This document shows, piece after piece, positions 34,229-43,749 of a stretch of 64,000 nucleotides of DNA. The notes under the pieces are model-generated. The model searched no databases. It was not told where the DNA came from and saw only the letters and a program-made list of their open reading frames with translations. Source of the stretch: GCA-2683825 sp965662355. GTDB lineage: Bacteria; Planctomycetota; UBA1135; GCA-002686595. The position numbers were made by a program, and so were the translations under genes. Location of the stretch: the NCBI GenBank assembly GCA_965662355.1, contig CBFIHP010000003.1, positions 62,001 to 126,000 of the forward strand, read 5' to 3'. Each line of letters begins with the position of its first letter. Position 1 is the first letter of the stretch.

Positions 34229-37159
34229 ATGGAACCTACCTATCTTCGCCCCACCGACACCTTCGCCCGGCGCCATATTGGCCCCTCCCCCACGGACGTG
34301 AAAGCGATGCTCGCGGAGCTCGAGCTGGACTCCCTGGATCAGCTGATTCAGGAAACCGTCCCAGAGAGCATCCGTCTCGCTTCGGACCTGGCCCTCGGCA
34401 GAGAGCGCGGCGAGGCCGAGTTCCTGGACGAGTTCCGTCTCCTGGCGTCCAGGAACAAGCCACTGAAATCGCTCATTGGGCTCGGTTATCACGGCACCCA
34501 CACGCCCGGGGTGATCCTGCGCAACATCATCGAGAACCCAGGCTGGTACACGCAATACACCCCGTACCAGGCGGAGATCTCCCAGGGACGTCTGGAAGCG
34601 CTGTTGAACTTCCAGACCGTCGTCGCGGATCTCTGCGCCCTGCCCCTGGCCAACGCCTCGCTGCTCGACGAAGGCACGGCCGCGGCGGAAGCGCTCTGTC
34701 TCTGTCACCGCGCCTTGCGCGGCAAGCGCAACACGTTCTTCGTCAGCCAGCTGTGCCTGCCGCAGACCATCGCGGTCGTTCGAACCCGCGCGGAAGCGCT
34801 CGCTATCGAGGTGATCGTCGGCGACCATGAAAGCTTCGATCCGGGTTCCACCGATCTCGCGGGTTGTCTGCTGCAGTACCCGGCCTGCGAGGGCGAGCTC
34901 CTCGACTACGAGCCCTTCATCGAGAAGGTACACGCGGCAGGAGCACTCGCCTGCGTGGCCACAGACTTGCTCGCGCTCACGGTGCTACGGCCGCCCGGTG
35001 AATTCGGTGCGGACGTCGCTATCGGTTCCGCGCAACGCTTCGGCGTCCCGCTCGGCTTCGGTGGGCCCCACGCCGCCTTCCTCGCCACGACCGAGGACCA
35101 TCGACGCCAGGTCCCGGGCCGGATCATCGGGCTCTCGCGCGATGCCCACGGCAAGCCGGCCTTGCGCATGGCCTTGCAGACCCGCGAACAGCACATTCGC
35201 CGGGAGAAGGCCACCAGCAACATCTGCACGGCCCAGGCCCTGCTCGCGATCGTCGCCTCGATGTACGCGGTGTACCACGGTCCCGAGGGCCTGCGCGCCA
35301 TCGCGGAACGGATCCACGGCATGGCGGCGTTCCTGCGTCGCGGCTTGAAGCAGATGGGCTTCGAACTGAGAGACGAGCTCTTCTTCGACACCTTCGTGGT
35401 CGGCCTCGGCAATCACAAGGCGAGCGATGTCCTGGCCGCCGCAGTGAAGCACGGCCTGAACCTGCGGGCCCTCGACGCGAACACCATCGCCATCGCCTTC
35501 GACGAAACCGTGACGCGTGAAGACGTGGTCCATCTCTTCGAGATCTTCGGCGAGCTCGCCGACGTGCGCATTGAGGGGAACGCCTTCACGTCTCTTGCGA
35601 ACGAAGTCGATACGAGCTTTCCGGCCAAGCATGCCCGCTCGTCGCCCTTCCTGCAGAACGAGGTCTTCCACTCTTATCACTCCGAGCACGAGATACTGCG
35701 CTACATCAAGCGTCTCGAAGTGCGCGATCTATCGTTGACGACGTCCATGATTCCCCTGGGCTCGTGCACGATGAAACTGAACGCCACCAGCGAGATGGTC
35801 CCCCTCACCTGGCCCGAGTTCGGCGCGATCCATCCCTTCGCTCCGGCGGACCAATGGGAGGGCTACGCCGAGCTCTTCCGCCAATTGGAAAGCCAGCTGT
35901 GCGAGATCACGGGTTTCGACGCCTTCTCCTTGCAGCCGAACGCCGGATCCCAGGGCGAGTACGCCGGCCTCCTGGCAATCCGTGCTTATCACCGCTCCCG
36001 CGGGGACGGATCCCGTGACATCTGCCTGATCCCGGTCTCGGCCCACGGCACGAACCCCGCCAGCGCCATCATGGCCGGACTCCGGGTCGTGACCGTCGCC
36101 TGTGACGAGAAGGGCAACATCGACGTCACGGACCTCGAGGCCAAGATCGCAAAGCACGTGGACAAGGTGGCCGCCCTGATGGTCACCTATCCCTCGACCC
36201 ACGGCGTATTCGAGGAAGCGATCCGCACCATCTGCGAAAAGGTGCATGCGGCCGGCGCCCAGGTCTACATGGATGGAGCCAACATGAATGCCCAGGTCGG
36301 CCTGTGCCGCCCCTCGGACTTCGGCGCCGACGTTTGCCACCTGAATCTACACAAGACCTTCTGCATCCCCCACGGCGGTGGTGGGCCGGGCATGGGTCCC
36401 ATCGGTGTCGAGAAGCACCTGGCACCGTTCCTACCCTCGCACCCGATCCTGGACATGGGTGGCACCTCCTCCTTGGGCACCATCGCCGCCGCCCCCTGGG
36501 GTAGTCCCAGCGTGCTGACCATCTCTTATGCCTACATCTGCATGATGGGCGCAGTCGGGCTCAAGCGCGCGACCGAGGTGGCGATTCTCAACGCCAACTA
36601 CATGAAGGAGCGCCTCAGCGAGCACTTCCCCGTGCTCTACACCGGAGAGAAGGGGCGCGTGGCCCACGAGTTCATCCTCGATCTGCGCCCTTTCGAGAAG
36701 AGCGCCGGCATCAGCGGCGAAGACGTTGCCAAGCGTCTGATGGACTACGGCTTCCACGCCCCGACCATGTCGTTCCCCGTCGCGGGCACGCTGATGATCG
36801 AGCCCACCGAAAGCGAATCCAAGGCGGAACTCGATCGCCTGTGCGATGCCTTGATCATGATCCGCGGCGAGGTCCGCTCGATCGAGGAAGGTCGTCTCGA
36901 CCGCGAGGACAACCCCCTGCACAACGCGCCCCACACCTCGGCCGAATCAACCTCGGACGAATGGTCCCACGACTACTCGCGCGAACAGGCCGCCTTCCCC
37001 ACTCCCTGGACCCGCGAGCATAAGTTCTGGCCTCCGGTCGCCCGCATCGACAACGGCTTCGGTGACCGCAACCTGGTCTGCACCTGCCCTCCCACGGCAG
37101 TTTACGAGGAAGAGGAAGACCCGGCCCCAGCCCAAGAGCCTGTATCGAGCGGAGCCTGA
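34229..37159 (+). CDS. gcvP: Glycine dehydrogenase (decarboxylating), P-protein
   Basis: 976 residues from the ATG at 34229; an in-frame GTG at 34220 adds three. The single-chain form contains both halves. The N-terminal half begins FARRHIGPSPTDV and contains GLGYHGTHTPGVILRNIIENPGWY in family style. The C-terminal half carries the PLP lysine in NLHKTFCIPHGGGGPGMGP (about residue 707). It decarboxylates glycine and passes the aminomethyl group to lipoylated GcvH. The acidic tail after FGDRNLVCTCPP is about 20 residues longer than needed. GcvT and GcvH are not in the window. Confidence 0.95.
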   Translation: MEPTYLRPTDTFARRHIGPSPTDVKAMLAELELDSLDQLIQETVPESIRLASDLALGRERGEAEFLDEFRLLASRNKPLKSLIGLGYHGTHTPGVILRNIIENPGWYTQYTPYQAEISQGRLEALLNFQTVVADLCALPLANASLLDEGTAAAEALCLCHRALRGKRNTFFVSQLCLPQTIAVVRTRAEALAIEVIVGDHESFDPGSTDLAGCLLQYPACEGELLDYEPFIEKVHAAGALACVATDLLALTVLRPPGEFGADVAIGSAQRFGVPLGFGGPHAAFLATTEDHRRQVPGRIIGLSRDAHGKPALRMALQTREQHIRREKATSNICTAQALLAIVASMYAVYHGPEGLRAIAERIHGMAAFLRRGLKQMGFELRDELFFDTFVVGLGNHKASDVLAAAVKHGLNLRALDANTIAIAFDETVTREDVVHLFEIFGELADVRIEGNAFTSLANEVDTSFPAKHARSSPFLQNEVFHSYHSEHEILRYIKRLEVRDLSLTTSMIPLGSCTMKLNATSEMVPLTWPEFGAIHPFAPADQWEGYAELFRQLESQLCEITGFDAFSLQPNAGSQGEYAGLLAIRAYHRSRGDGSRDICLIPVSAHGTNPASAIMAGLRVVTVACDEKGNIDVTDLEAKIAKHVDKVAALMVTYPSTHGVFEEAIRTICEKVHAAGAQVYMDGANMNAQVGLCRPSDFGADVCHLNLHKTFCIPHGGGGPGMGPIGVEKHLAPFLPSHPILDMGGTSSLGTIAAAPWGSPSVLTISYAYICMMGAVGLKRATEVAILNANYMKERLSEHFPVLYTGEKGRVAHEFILDLRPFEKSAGISGEDVAKRLMDYGFHAPTMSFPVAGTLMIEPTESESKAELDRLCDALIMIRGEVRSIEEGRLDREDNPLHNAPHTSAESTSDEWSHDYSREQAAFPTPWTREHKFWPPVARIDNGFGDRNLVCTCPPTAVYEEEEDPAPAQEPVSSGA

Positions 37160-37172
37160 GCCGCCCGGACCG

Positions 37173-38309
37173 TCAACTCCCGAGCAAGTCGTCCGCGGAC
37201 TTCTCCCACCAATCCCGCCAGGCCTTGACCCGCTTGGATCGCTCCGAGTCCTTCCCCGAAGGATCGAAGCGGAAGTTCTGCCCCGTGACACTGCGGAGCG
37301 ACACGACGGAGGCTTCGCGAACGCTGGCCTCGGGGTCTTCCAGGGCCGCGATCAAGGCCGGAATGCCCACCATCGCTTGCAGGTCGCCCAGGATACGGGC
37401 CGTGGCCATGCGCACGAAGATGTCCGGGTCCTTCAACATGGGAGTCAGGTGTTCCGCCACCGTGGCGTCCTTCGTCGCTCCCAGGGATTGAACCGCCTGC
37501 CAGCGCACGCCGGAGTTCTGGTTCTGTAGCTCGGCCACGAGCCCCCACCAGGCGGGCTTGGCATCCTCGGCCTCGACGGCTTCCTCCGTGGCGCGGGCCT
37601 GGTCCTCGACCCTCTCGCGCTGCTCCTGGATCCGGTTGTCGACGATGCGCAGGTCGGTGCGCAGCGTATCGGTGCTGTCACGGATCAGGGACAGCTCGCG
37701 TTCGTGGCGCTCGATCTTGGTCGTGATCGCCTCGAACTCCCGTAGGCGGGCCTCCCACTCGATGAAATCATCGCTCAGGCGCGCCACCGAATCGCCCTGG
37801 GAGCGCGAGGACTCCTCGAGACGCGCGCGTAATTCTGCAAGGCCGGTGCGCGCGTCGGAGATTTCCTCGCCGGTACGGCGCAGGTCGTCGTTGAGCCTCG
37901 ACTCGATCGCACGCCCATCGGACAGTGCGTCGCGGCGCACGGCGCCCAGCTCGTCTTCGATCGAACGGATGCGCTCGTCGGTGTTCGTGAACAGAAACGC
38001 GGCACCTCCGAAGGTTCCGAGCAGCGAAAACGAGGCCAGAGCCACGGCCATGGCCGCAACCGGTGAGGCGCTGCGTTCCGGCCGGGGCCTTTGGGAATCC
38101 TTCGCGGCCGTGGTGTCTGTTGCCGGCTGGTCCCCGGATCCTGACCGGAAATCGGCCTTGGCGCCGTCTCCTTCGGGCTCGTCGTGGGTCGTCATGGCCC
38201 CTTCGCAGGCCTGGCAAATCACGCGCCCGTTGCGCATCAGGGCTCGCCCGTTCTCCAGGTCACCGTTGGGGACGGACTCGTTGCAGAGGTCGCAGAAGTA
38301 GATCTTCAT
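37173..38309 (-). CDS. Zinc-ribbon, single-TM, coiled-coil and HEAT-repeat protein
   Basis: 378 residues with an unusual order of parts. Two Cys pairs (CDLC at 6-9, CQAC at about 32-35) form a small zinc ribbon. A low-complexity linker leads to one transmembrane helix at about 83-107 (AVALASFSLLGTFGGAAFLF). Residues about 110-245 are a long, charged heptad-rich coiled coil. The last 130 residues contain HEAT repeats (VRWQAVQSLGATKDATVAEH, VRMATARILGDLQAMVG, VREASVVSLRSVTG) and end FDPSGKDSERSKRVKAWRDW. The topology suggests a cytoplasmic zinc ribbon and a periplasmic rod ending in a protein-binding HEAT unit. Function unknown; not essential family members are recognisable. Confidence 0.65.
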   Translation of the reverse strand: MKIYFCDLCNESVPNGDLENGRALMRNGRVICQACEGAMTTHDEPEGDGAKADFRSGSGDQPATDTTAAKDSQRPRPERSASPVAAMAVALASFSLLGTFGGAAFLFTNTDERIRSIEDELGAVRRDALSDGRAIESRLNDDLRRTGEEISDARTGLAELRARLEESSRSQGDSVARLSDDFIEWEARLREFEAITTKIERHERELSLIRDSTDTLRTDLRIVDNRIQEQRERVEDQARATEEAVEAEDAKPAWWGLVAELQNQNSGVRWQAVQSLGATKDATVAEHLTPMLKDPDIFVRMATARILGDLQAMVGIPALIAALEDPEASVREASVVSLRSVTGQNFRFDPSGKDSERSKRVKAWRDWWEKSADDLLGS

Positions 38310-38500
38310 CGAGTGTCGTTGTTTCTGTTGTCGATCGTCGCCCGGCTCTCCGGCTCATCGTGGGACCCGCCATGAGCTCGTGGAGGGCCCCGCCGGGGCC
38401 TCAGCGATCCTTCTTGGCCAATCTCTACCTATAGTCGGCGATCTCGCTCTACCCTACAGGGAGGCTCCCCAACTCCCAGGATAAGCCCAAACACTCCGCG

Positions 38501-38932
38501 ATGCCCAGTCCCTTCGAGTTCCGCCTCCGCCCCGCCGTGCGCCGGAGGCTCGACCAGCTCGGACAGGAATTTCAGGCCGAATTCCTGGGCCGAAAGGCGC
38601 GCCGCGCCCCGGATTCCGTCGAGGTGCTGGTGGCCCTGGCCCGGGTGCTGATGGAGCTTGGGCGCAATGAGGAGAGCCTGGCGGTTCATCGCCGGCTGGC
38701 CGCGCTGATCCCCCGCAATCCGATCATCCACTACAACCTGGCCTGCTCCCAGGCCATTTGTCAGCTCCCGGAGGAGGCCACCGCCTCCCTGCACACCGCG
38801 ATCGAATTCGGCTACGACGACGTCGAATTCATGCAACGGGACGACGACCTGGCCTCCCTGCGCGGGACGCCCGCCTTCGAAGCCCTGGCCGGCGAACTGA
38901 CCCACCGAAACGACGAAACGCCCTCGAACTGA
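38501..38932 (+). CDS. Small TPR-repeat protein
   Basis: 143 residues, no export signal. Residues about 38-110 form helical TPR pairs: SVEVLVALARVLMELGRNEE with LAVHRRLAALIPRNP, then IHYNLACSQAICQLPEEAT with LHTAIEFGYDD. The final helix FMQRDDDLASLRGTPAFEAL is a familiar end to TPR proteins. It is probably a protein-interaction adaptor; the partner is unknown. Its stop codon sits in the loop of a hairpin that may end transcription. Confidence 0.7.
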   Translation: MPSPFEFRLRPAVRRRLDQLGQEFQAEFLGRKARRAPDSVEVLVALARVLMELGRNEESLAVHRRLAALIPRNPIIHYNLACSQAICQLPEEATASLHTAIEFGYDDVEFMQRDDDLASLRGTPAFEALAGELTHRNDETPSN

Positions 38933-38945
38933 GTTCGAGAGCGTT
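38917..38945 (+). terminator. Hairpin terminator candidate between convergent genes
   Basis: AACGCCCTCGAAC (38917-38929) pairs with GTTCGAGAGCGTT (38933-38945) with one mismatch in 13 positions, and the loop is the TGA stop codon of the TPR gene. CTGTTCAGGT follows, not a clean T-run, so rho-independent termination is possible but not certain. It lies between convergent genes and could work for both strands. Confidence 0.5.
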
Positions 38946-38971
38946 CTGTTCAGGTCGGTACGCCGCCCTTG

Positions 38972-39583
38972 CTAGCCCTTGTGCATGTAGCTGTCGCCGG
39001 CGCGTTCGCTCCACCAGAGCTCCCAGTGCTCCACGCTCTTTTCGCGCTCGTCCGCCTCTGCCCGCGGGTCGAACCCATGGGTTTCGTGGGTGGCTTCGCG
39101 CAACGCATCGAGGCACAGGGCGCGGGTGTACACGCGATCGTCACGGAGACCGCCGATCAGGGTCGGGATCTCGGACCAATCGCCAAGGCGAATGAGCGCA
39201 CGGGCGCGTTCGAGGGAGAGATCCCCCGCGTTGCGCGAATCGCTCCAGTGCAGCTCGTGGATGTGCGGAACGAGCCTGCGGTCGAGGGTGGCTCCGAGAG
39301 CCGCCAGGGCCGCTGCGGCCACGTCGTCGCGGTCGTCTTCGGCCAGCTGGAACAGGGTCGGATAGGCCGGCTCGCCCGTGGACGCAAACCAGCGAACCTG
39401 CTCGAGGCGCTCGAAACCGCGGGTCCAGGGTAGGCGTTTCGCTTCCTCTTCGATTTGCTGCTGGAGCATCGGTGAGGCCTGCACCCAATCGTCGTTGGAC
39501 GGTTCGGTGTAGTCGACGACCTGCGACTTGGTGCTTCCACAGGCAGCGAGGAGCGCGAGGGCGAATGCGAGTAGCGTTCTCAT
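38972..39583 (-). CDS. HEAT-repeat lipoprotein
   Basis: 203 residues. The leader LAFALALLAAC gives lipidated Cys15. Helical HEAT-like pairs follow (AYPTLFQLAEDDRDDVAAAA and LERARALIRLGDWSEIPTLI with GLRDDRVYTRALCLDALREA). The end reads HGFDPRAEADEREKSVEHWE followed by LWW, the same 'FDP ... R ... W-x-x-W-W' finish as the HEAT protein at 37173-38309. The shared ending suggests a common interaction module in Planctomycetota. It is presumably anchored to a membrane facing the periplasm. Confidence 0.7.
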   Translation of the reverse strand: MRTLLAFALALLAACGSTKSQVVDYTEPSNDDWVQASPMLQQQIEEEAKRLPWTRGFERLEQVRWFASTGEPAYPTLFQLAEDDRDDVAAAALAALGATLDRRLVPHIHELHWSDSRNAGDLSLERARALIRLGDWSEIPTLIGGLRDDRVYTRALCLDALREATHETHGFDPRAEADEREKSVEHWELWWSERAGDSYMHKG

Positions 39584-39695
39584 CTTCTGGGTTCCTTCCG
39601 GCGGGCCATCTCTTCTGCCCGCGTTCGAGCCCTATCGGACGAGACGCCGATCTCCTTGACGGCTCACAGGGGGGAAACGCACCGTGAAAACGGCG

Positions 39696-42275
39696 CTAAC
39701 GAGATCGCAAAAGCGCGAAGGCGAACAGGAGCCCAAGCCCCAATCCCAAAAGCACGGGCCCCAGGGCACTCTGGGCCGGGTTTCCTGCATCCCGCGTCCG
39801 CCCTCGGGATGTCCCCACGGAGGGCATAACGAGCTCGCGTTCTTCGTGCGCAAACTCAGGAGAACGCGGTCGAGAGAGCGGCAGGATCCACGGGGCCTCG
39901 GCCGGGTCCGGATCCGGAAGGCGGAGAAGGAGTGGCTCTGAGCCACGGGCGGCGAAGAGATCCATCGGAAGCCTCGCCGAGCGGACGCGGCGAGCATCGC
40001 TGCCTGCGAACGAACCCGAGACCCCCGGTGGACGCAACACCACCTGGGCCAGCTCGGTGCCCCGCAGCACGTCGACCAGCTGGGCCTCGAGCCGCAAGGG
40101 CCATTCATCGCCGAAGCCCGCCACCTGAATCTCCTCGCCCACCGTACGCGCTCCCAGCTCGCGTGCCGCAAAAGAAGTGCGCCGCGCCAGCCAACGCGCG
40201 AGCGCCCCGAAGAGCCGCGGCTCGCCCAATCCCACGACGTCGGTGTAGCGCGAAGCCCAGCCCGCACTGGGCAGGCTGGAGAGCATCGCGGTGCGCCCGG
40301 ATCCACTGCGCATCGCGGCGAGCACGGGTTCTCCCCGCTCCGATTCCCACAGGAGCTCGGCGCCGGGCCGCAGTCGGTTCCGCACGAGCCGCTCGAGCGG
40401 CGGCAGAACACCGCCCCGCGCTTCGATCTCGAAGGCCAGCGTACCCGGGGCGCGAGGAACGGCGTGGACCGGGATCTCTCCGTCACGCACCTGGGCACCT
40501 GTAACCTCGCGGCGGAAGATCTCTTGCAACTGCGAAAGCTCCTCCGCATGCAGGACCTCGTCCCCGTCGGGAATCAACACACCGAGAAAATCCACCGCCC
40601 GTGGCTTGGCCCGGATGGCGATGGCGACGATGCGCTTCTTGCTGGCCCGGAACTTCGCATGCAGGGCCGAGGTGCGCGCGTCCAGGTTGGCGATCCCTTC
40701 GCGCTCTTCGCCATCCGTCAGGACGAGTGCAAGCACATCGCCCTCGTAGGTTTGCTCGGCGAAATGCTCGAGCGAACTCAGGACGTACGTGCTTCCTTCG
40801 GGAACCTCGAGATCGATCAAGCGTCGTGCAGCTTCGGCGGCTTCCAGGGAGATGCGCTCCGCCTGTTCGAGGCTGCTCGTGTCCGTGCGAGCCTTGATGA
40901 GTCGAGGAGCTCCGAGCTGTGTGCGAAAGAAGCGTAGGGTTACGTGATCCGACGGAAGCGCCGCGGCGACGAGGTCGAGAGTCGCTCGCCGTACGAGCTC
41001 GAAGCGCTCGCCCTGCATGCTTCCCGACCCATCGACCAGGAGCACGATCTCGCGCGGCGGGCTGTCGCGTGGGGCTGGCTCCAGTGGAAGTCGTCCGGCC
41101 AGGCCAGACGAATCTCGGCCGGGATACCAATCGCGCAACAGGCCCCATCCGGAGGTCGCGAGGAAGCCTCCACCGCGTTGGATGAAGTCGCCGAGGAGCT
41201 CCTGTGGAAGGTCGCTGGGAGCCAGATCGAAGGCGATCACCGCATCGAGCTCGTCGATGAGCACGGCAAGCCCTTGCGTGGTCTCGAAGACCCACTGCAA
41301 GCCCTGCAGACTGGAACGACCCGACGGCGCCAGCCAGCGCCGCAGTTCGGGAAGCTTGTCGTTCACGGCGATCGCCGCGACGACCAGCTCGCCCCGCGCC
41401 CGAGTGCTGGCCTCGCAACGATCGTTCTCCGGCAGGGGATCGTCGAAGCGTTCCCCGCCAGGACCGACGAGTTGCAATCGTACGTGAGCGTCCACGCGGG
41501 TCCGCCCGAACCCCGCGGGGCCAAGTTTGACGGGCACCTCGAGGTGACCGCCGGTCGCTGGCAGCTCGAGGGGTATGCGCAGGGTCTTGTCGCGCACGGG
41601 GCTCACCACGTGCAGCACGAGTTCCGCCAGCGCCGGCGGGCAACGGCCGGCTCGATAGGAGAGCCGCGCAACACCGCCGAGTGGCGCCTCTGCTTCGATC
41701 TGTGCTGGCAACTGCAGCTCGAGCAGGGCCAGGTCACCCAATTCGGGCGGCCCCGGGTCGCGCTGCTCGAAGGCCAGGCCAGCTTGCAGTAGCCGCGCGA
41801 GGCTCGCTGCGGGGTCGTCGCCGGTGTGCCTGCCGGAGCCGAGCAAGACGATGCGGCCCGGCTTGCGTTCCATGGCCAAACCCAGGGCTCCGGCGAGTTC
41901 GAAGGCCGCCGCGAGACGCGACGCGCCGTCCTTGTCGGGTGCAAGGCGCGGGTCGAAGGGCACGCCACCTCGGCCGTCCAGGCTCTCGAGAAATGCGACG
42001 GGATCCCCCGGCCCAAACGAGCGCACGACTTCCGCGGCGAACAAGCAGACGAGGAGTTCTTCCCCGGCTTCACGGGCCGCCACGGCCTCCTTGCGAAGCT
42101 CGCTGCGCACCCAGCGCAACCACCCGGGTCGCGTGCGGTGGGCGCTGGCCGAGGCATCCACGAGACACGCATGCAGGGCGACCCCGCTTCGTCGTTCCGC
42201 ATTGGGGCGCGGCAAGAGCAACCACGCCGACAGGAACAGGACCGCGCTTGCGAAGACTCCTCCCCAGCCTTGCAA
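39696..42275 (-). CDS. Membrane-anchored von Willebrand factor A protein with amidotransferase-like segment
   Basis: 859 residues, start TTG at 42275; no better start lies between it and the mnmA stop. Transmembrane helices sit at each end (about 5-22 and 838-855). A first degenerate VWA-like region begins ALHACLVDASASAHR (about 33-170). In the middle, VIAFDLAPSDLPQELLGDFI followed by QRGGGFLATSG resembles the glutamine-amidotransferase-like domain of BatA/CbrB-type proteins. The main VWA domain at about 420-600 has an intact MIDAS (VDGSGSM) and LTDGEE. This fits the aerotolerance/BatA-like membrane family common in Planctomycetota. It follows mnmA by 32 bases on the same strand; the link seems positional. 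Confidence 0.75.
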   Translation of the reverse strand: MQGWGGVFASAVLFLSAWLLLPRPNAERRSGVALHACLVDASASAHRTRPGWLRWVRSELRKEAVAAREAGEELLVCLFAAEVVRSFGPGDPVAFLESLDGRGGVPFDPRLAPDKDGASRLAAAFELAGALGLAMERKPGRIVLLGSGRHTGDDPAASLARLLQAGLAFEQRDPGPPELGDLALLELQLPAQIEAEAPLGGVARLSYRAGRCPPALAELVLHVVSPVRDKTLRIPLELPATGGHLEVPVKLGPAGFGRTRVDAHVRLQLVGPGGERFDDPLPENDRCEASTRARGELVVAAIAVNDKLPELRRWLAPSGRSSLQGLQWVFETTQGLAVLIDELDAVIAFDLAPSDLPQELLGDFIQRGGGFLATSGWGLLRDWYPGRDSSGLAGRLPLEPAPRDSPPREIVLLVDGSGSMQGERFELVRRATLDLVAAALPSDHVTLRFFRTQLGAPRLIKARTDTSSLEQAERISLEAAEAARRLIDLEVPEGSTYVLSSLEHFAEQTYEGDVLALVLTDGEEREGIANLDARTSALHAKFRASKKRIVAIAIRAKPRAVDFLGVLIPDGDEVLHAEELSQLQEIFRREVTGAQVRDGEIPVHAVPRAPGTLAFEIEARGGVLPPLERLVRNRLRPGAELLWESERGEPVLAAMRSGSGRTAMLSSLPSAGWASRYTDVVGLGEPRLFGALARWLARRTSFAARELGARTVGEEIQVAGFGDEWPLRLEAQLVDVLRGTELAQVVLRPPGVSGSFAGSDARRVRSARLPMDLFAARGSEPLLLRLPDPDPAEAPWILPLSRPRSPEFAHEERELVMPSVGTSRGRTRDAGNPAQSALGPVLLGLGLGLLFAFALLRSR

Positions 42276-42307
42276 GAGAGTGACCGGCCCGCGCCTGGAC
42301 GCCTCTG

Positions 42308-43462
42308 TCAGCTTGTCGAAACGGACGTCGATGGCTCCTTTTGATCGGCGGGGCGTTCCGCTCGCGCGATCCAGCCGCCTCCGAGCAGTCGCTCGCCATG
42401 ATAGAAAGCTGCGCCTTGTCCGGCAGCCACGGCACTCTGGGGTTCATCGAAGTCGACGCGCGTGCGTTCGCCTTCACCGCCCAGGGTGATCGTCGCGTTG
42501 GCCGGGGAATGGTGATAGCGCACCTGAACACCGGCCCGGAACGTGCCCTCGGCCGGCGCGTCGAATCCGATCAGGTTGACTTGATCCAGCTCCATCCAGA
42601 GGCTTTGACACTCTTCCTTTCCGCCTAATACGACCGTGCCCGTCTCGGGCACGATGTCGACCACATAGAGCGGCACACCTGCCGCAACTCCCAGGCCGCG
42701 GCGCTGACCGATGGTGAAGTGCTCCGTACCGGGGTGTTTGCCGAGTGCGCGACCGGCCGTATCGACCAGGGCACCGGGGTGCAGTTCCACCTCGTACTTC
42801 TCGAGCAGCTGGCGATAGTCGTTGGAGGGCACGAAACAGATTTCTTGGCTGTCGGGCTTCTTCGCCGTCTTCAGCCCCGCCTTGTTCGCCAGGGCGCGCA
42901 CATCCGGCTTCTGCATGCCACCGATCGGAAGCTCCGCATGGCAGAGGTTGTCCTCCGCAACGCAGAACAACTGATACGACTGGTCCTTGGAACGATCGAC
43001 CCCGCGCAGCACGTGGACCCGCCCGTCGATGAGCTCGATTTGCGCGTAGTGCCCCGTCGCCACCTTGTCGGCCCCCAGCTCGCGCGCGAACGAGATCAGG
43101 CGGTCGAACTTGAGATCGCGGTTGCAGACGGCACAGGGATTGGGCGTGCGACCGGCGGCGTACTCGCTGAGGAAGTAGGAGATGATCGACTTGAATTCCT
43201 GACCCAGATCCACCGCGGAGAAGGGAATCCCGAGATAGGCCGCAACCATGCGCGCATCGCGCGCGTCAGCGATGGAGCAACAAGACTTCTTGCCCGCCTC
43301 GCTCTCCGGGACACGCACACCGTTGCGCATGAACAACCCGACGACCTCGCGACCCTCCTGTTGAAGCAGGTACGCCGCGACGGAGCTATCGACCCCCCCA
43401 CTCATGGCGCAGACCGTGCGCTCGCCTGCGCTCCCGCTCTTTCGTCCAATATTCGTGACCAT
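42308..43462 (-). CDS. mnmA: tRNA-specific 2-thiouridylase
   Basis: 384 residues from the ATG at 43462. The ATP-pyrophosphatase loop SGGVDSS is at 21-27. The two catalytic cysteines lie in AVCNRDLKF (Cys113) and DSQEICFVPS (Cys209). GQRRGLGV and the C-terminal beta barrel are present. It puts sulfur on U34 of Lys, Glu and Gln tRNAs. The partner enzyme of the other U34 modification, MnmG, is also in this window at 47690-49648. Confidence 0.96.
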   Translation of the reverse strand: MVTNIGRKSGSAGERTVCAMSGGVDSSVAAYLLQQEGREVVGLFMRNGVRVPESEAGKKSCCSIADARDARMVAAYLGIPFSAVDLGQEFKSIISYFLSEYAAGRTPNPCAVCNRDLKFDRLISFARELGADKVATGHYAQIELIDGRVHVLRGVDRSKDQSYQLFCVAEDNLCHAELPIGGMQKPDVRALANKAGLKTAKKPDSQEICFVPSNDYRQLLEKYEVELHPGALVDTAGRALGKHPGTEHFTIGQRRGLGVAAGVPLYVVDIVPETGTVVLGGKEECQSLWMELDQVNLIGFDAPAEGTFRAGVQVRYHHSPANATITLGGEGERTRVDFDEPQSAVAAGQGAAFYHGERLLGGGWIARAERPADQKEPSTSVSTS

Positions 43463-43749
43463 GAATGCCGCTTTCCGCCAGTTCGCGATCTTTCCGCCCG
43501 GAAGTTGCGGCGGACCAGCCTACGCGAGCTTTCCCGCATGGAAAAGCCGAGCCCGGGCCAGCCTGGGGAATATAGCCGTCCCCGCCCCGGAAGTTGCCCT
43601 CCGCGTGCGGGCCCGGATCGGCATTGCCGCTCGATTCGGGATTGGCCGGCTGTTTTTGTGCCTCTCTCGATTCCTGGCGTGCAGGGGTTTGGAATGCCGC
43701 GGGTATCAGGTAGTTTGCTCGACTCTCCCCCGGCCCTGGAACTCCTCCC

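Noticed and set aside
34124..34933. N-terminal extension of the M1 peptidase frame
   Set aside because: It is antisense to gcvP; the lipoprotein leader starts at 34123.
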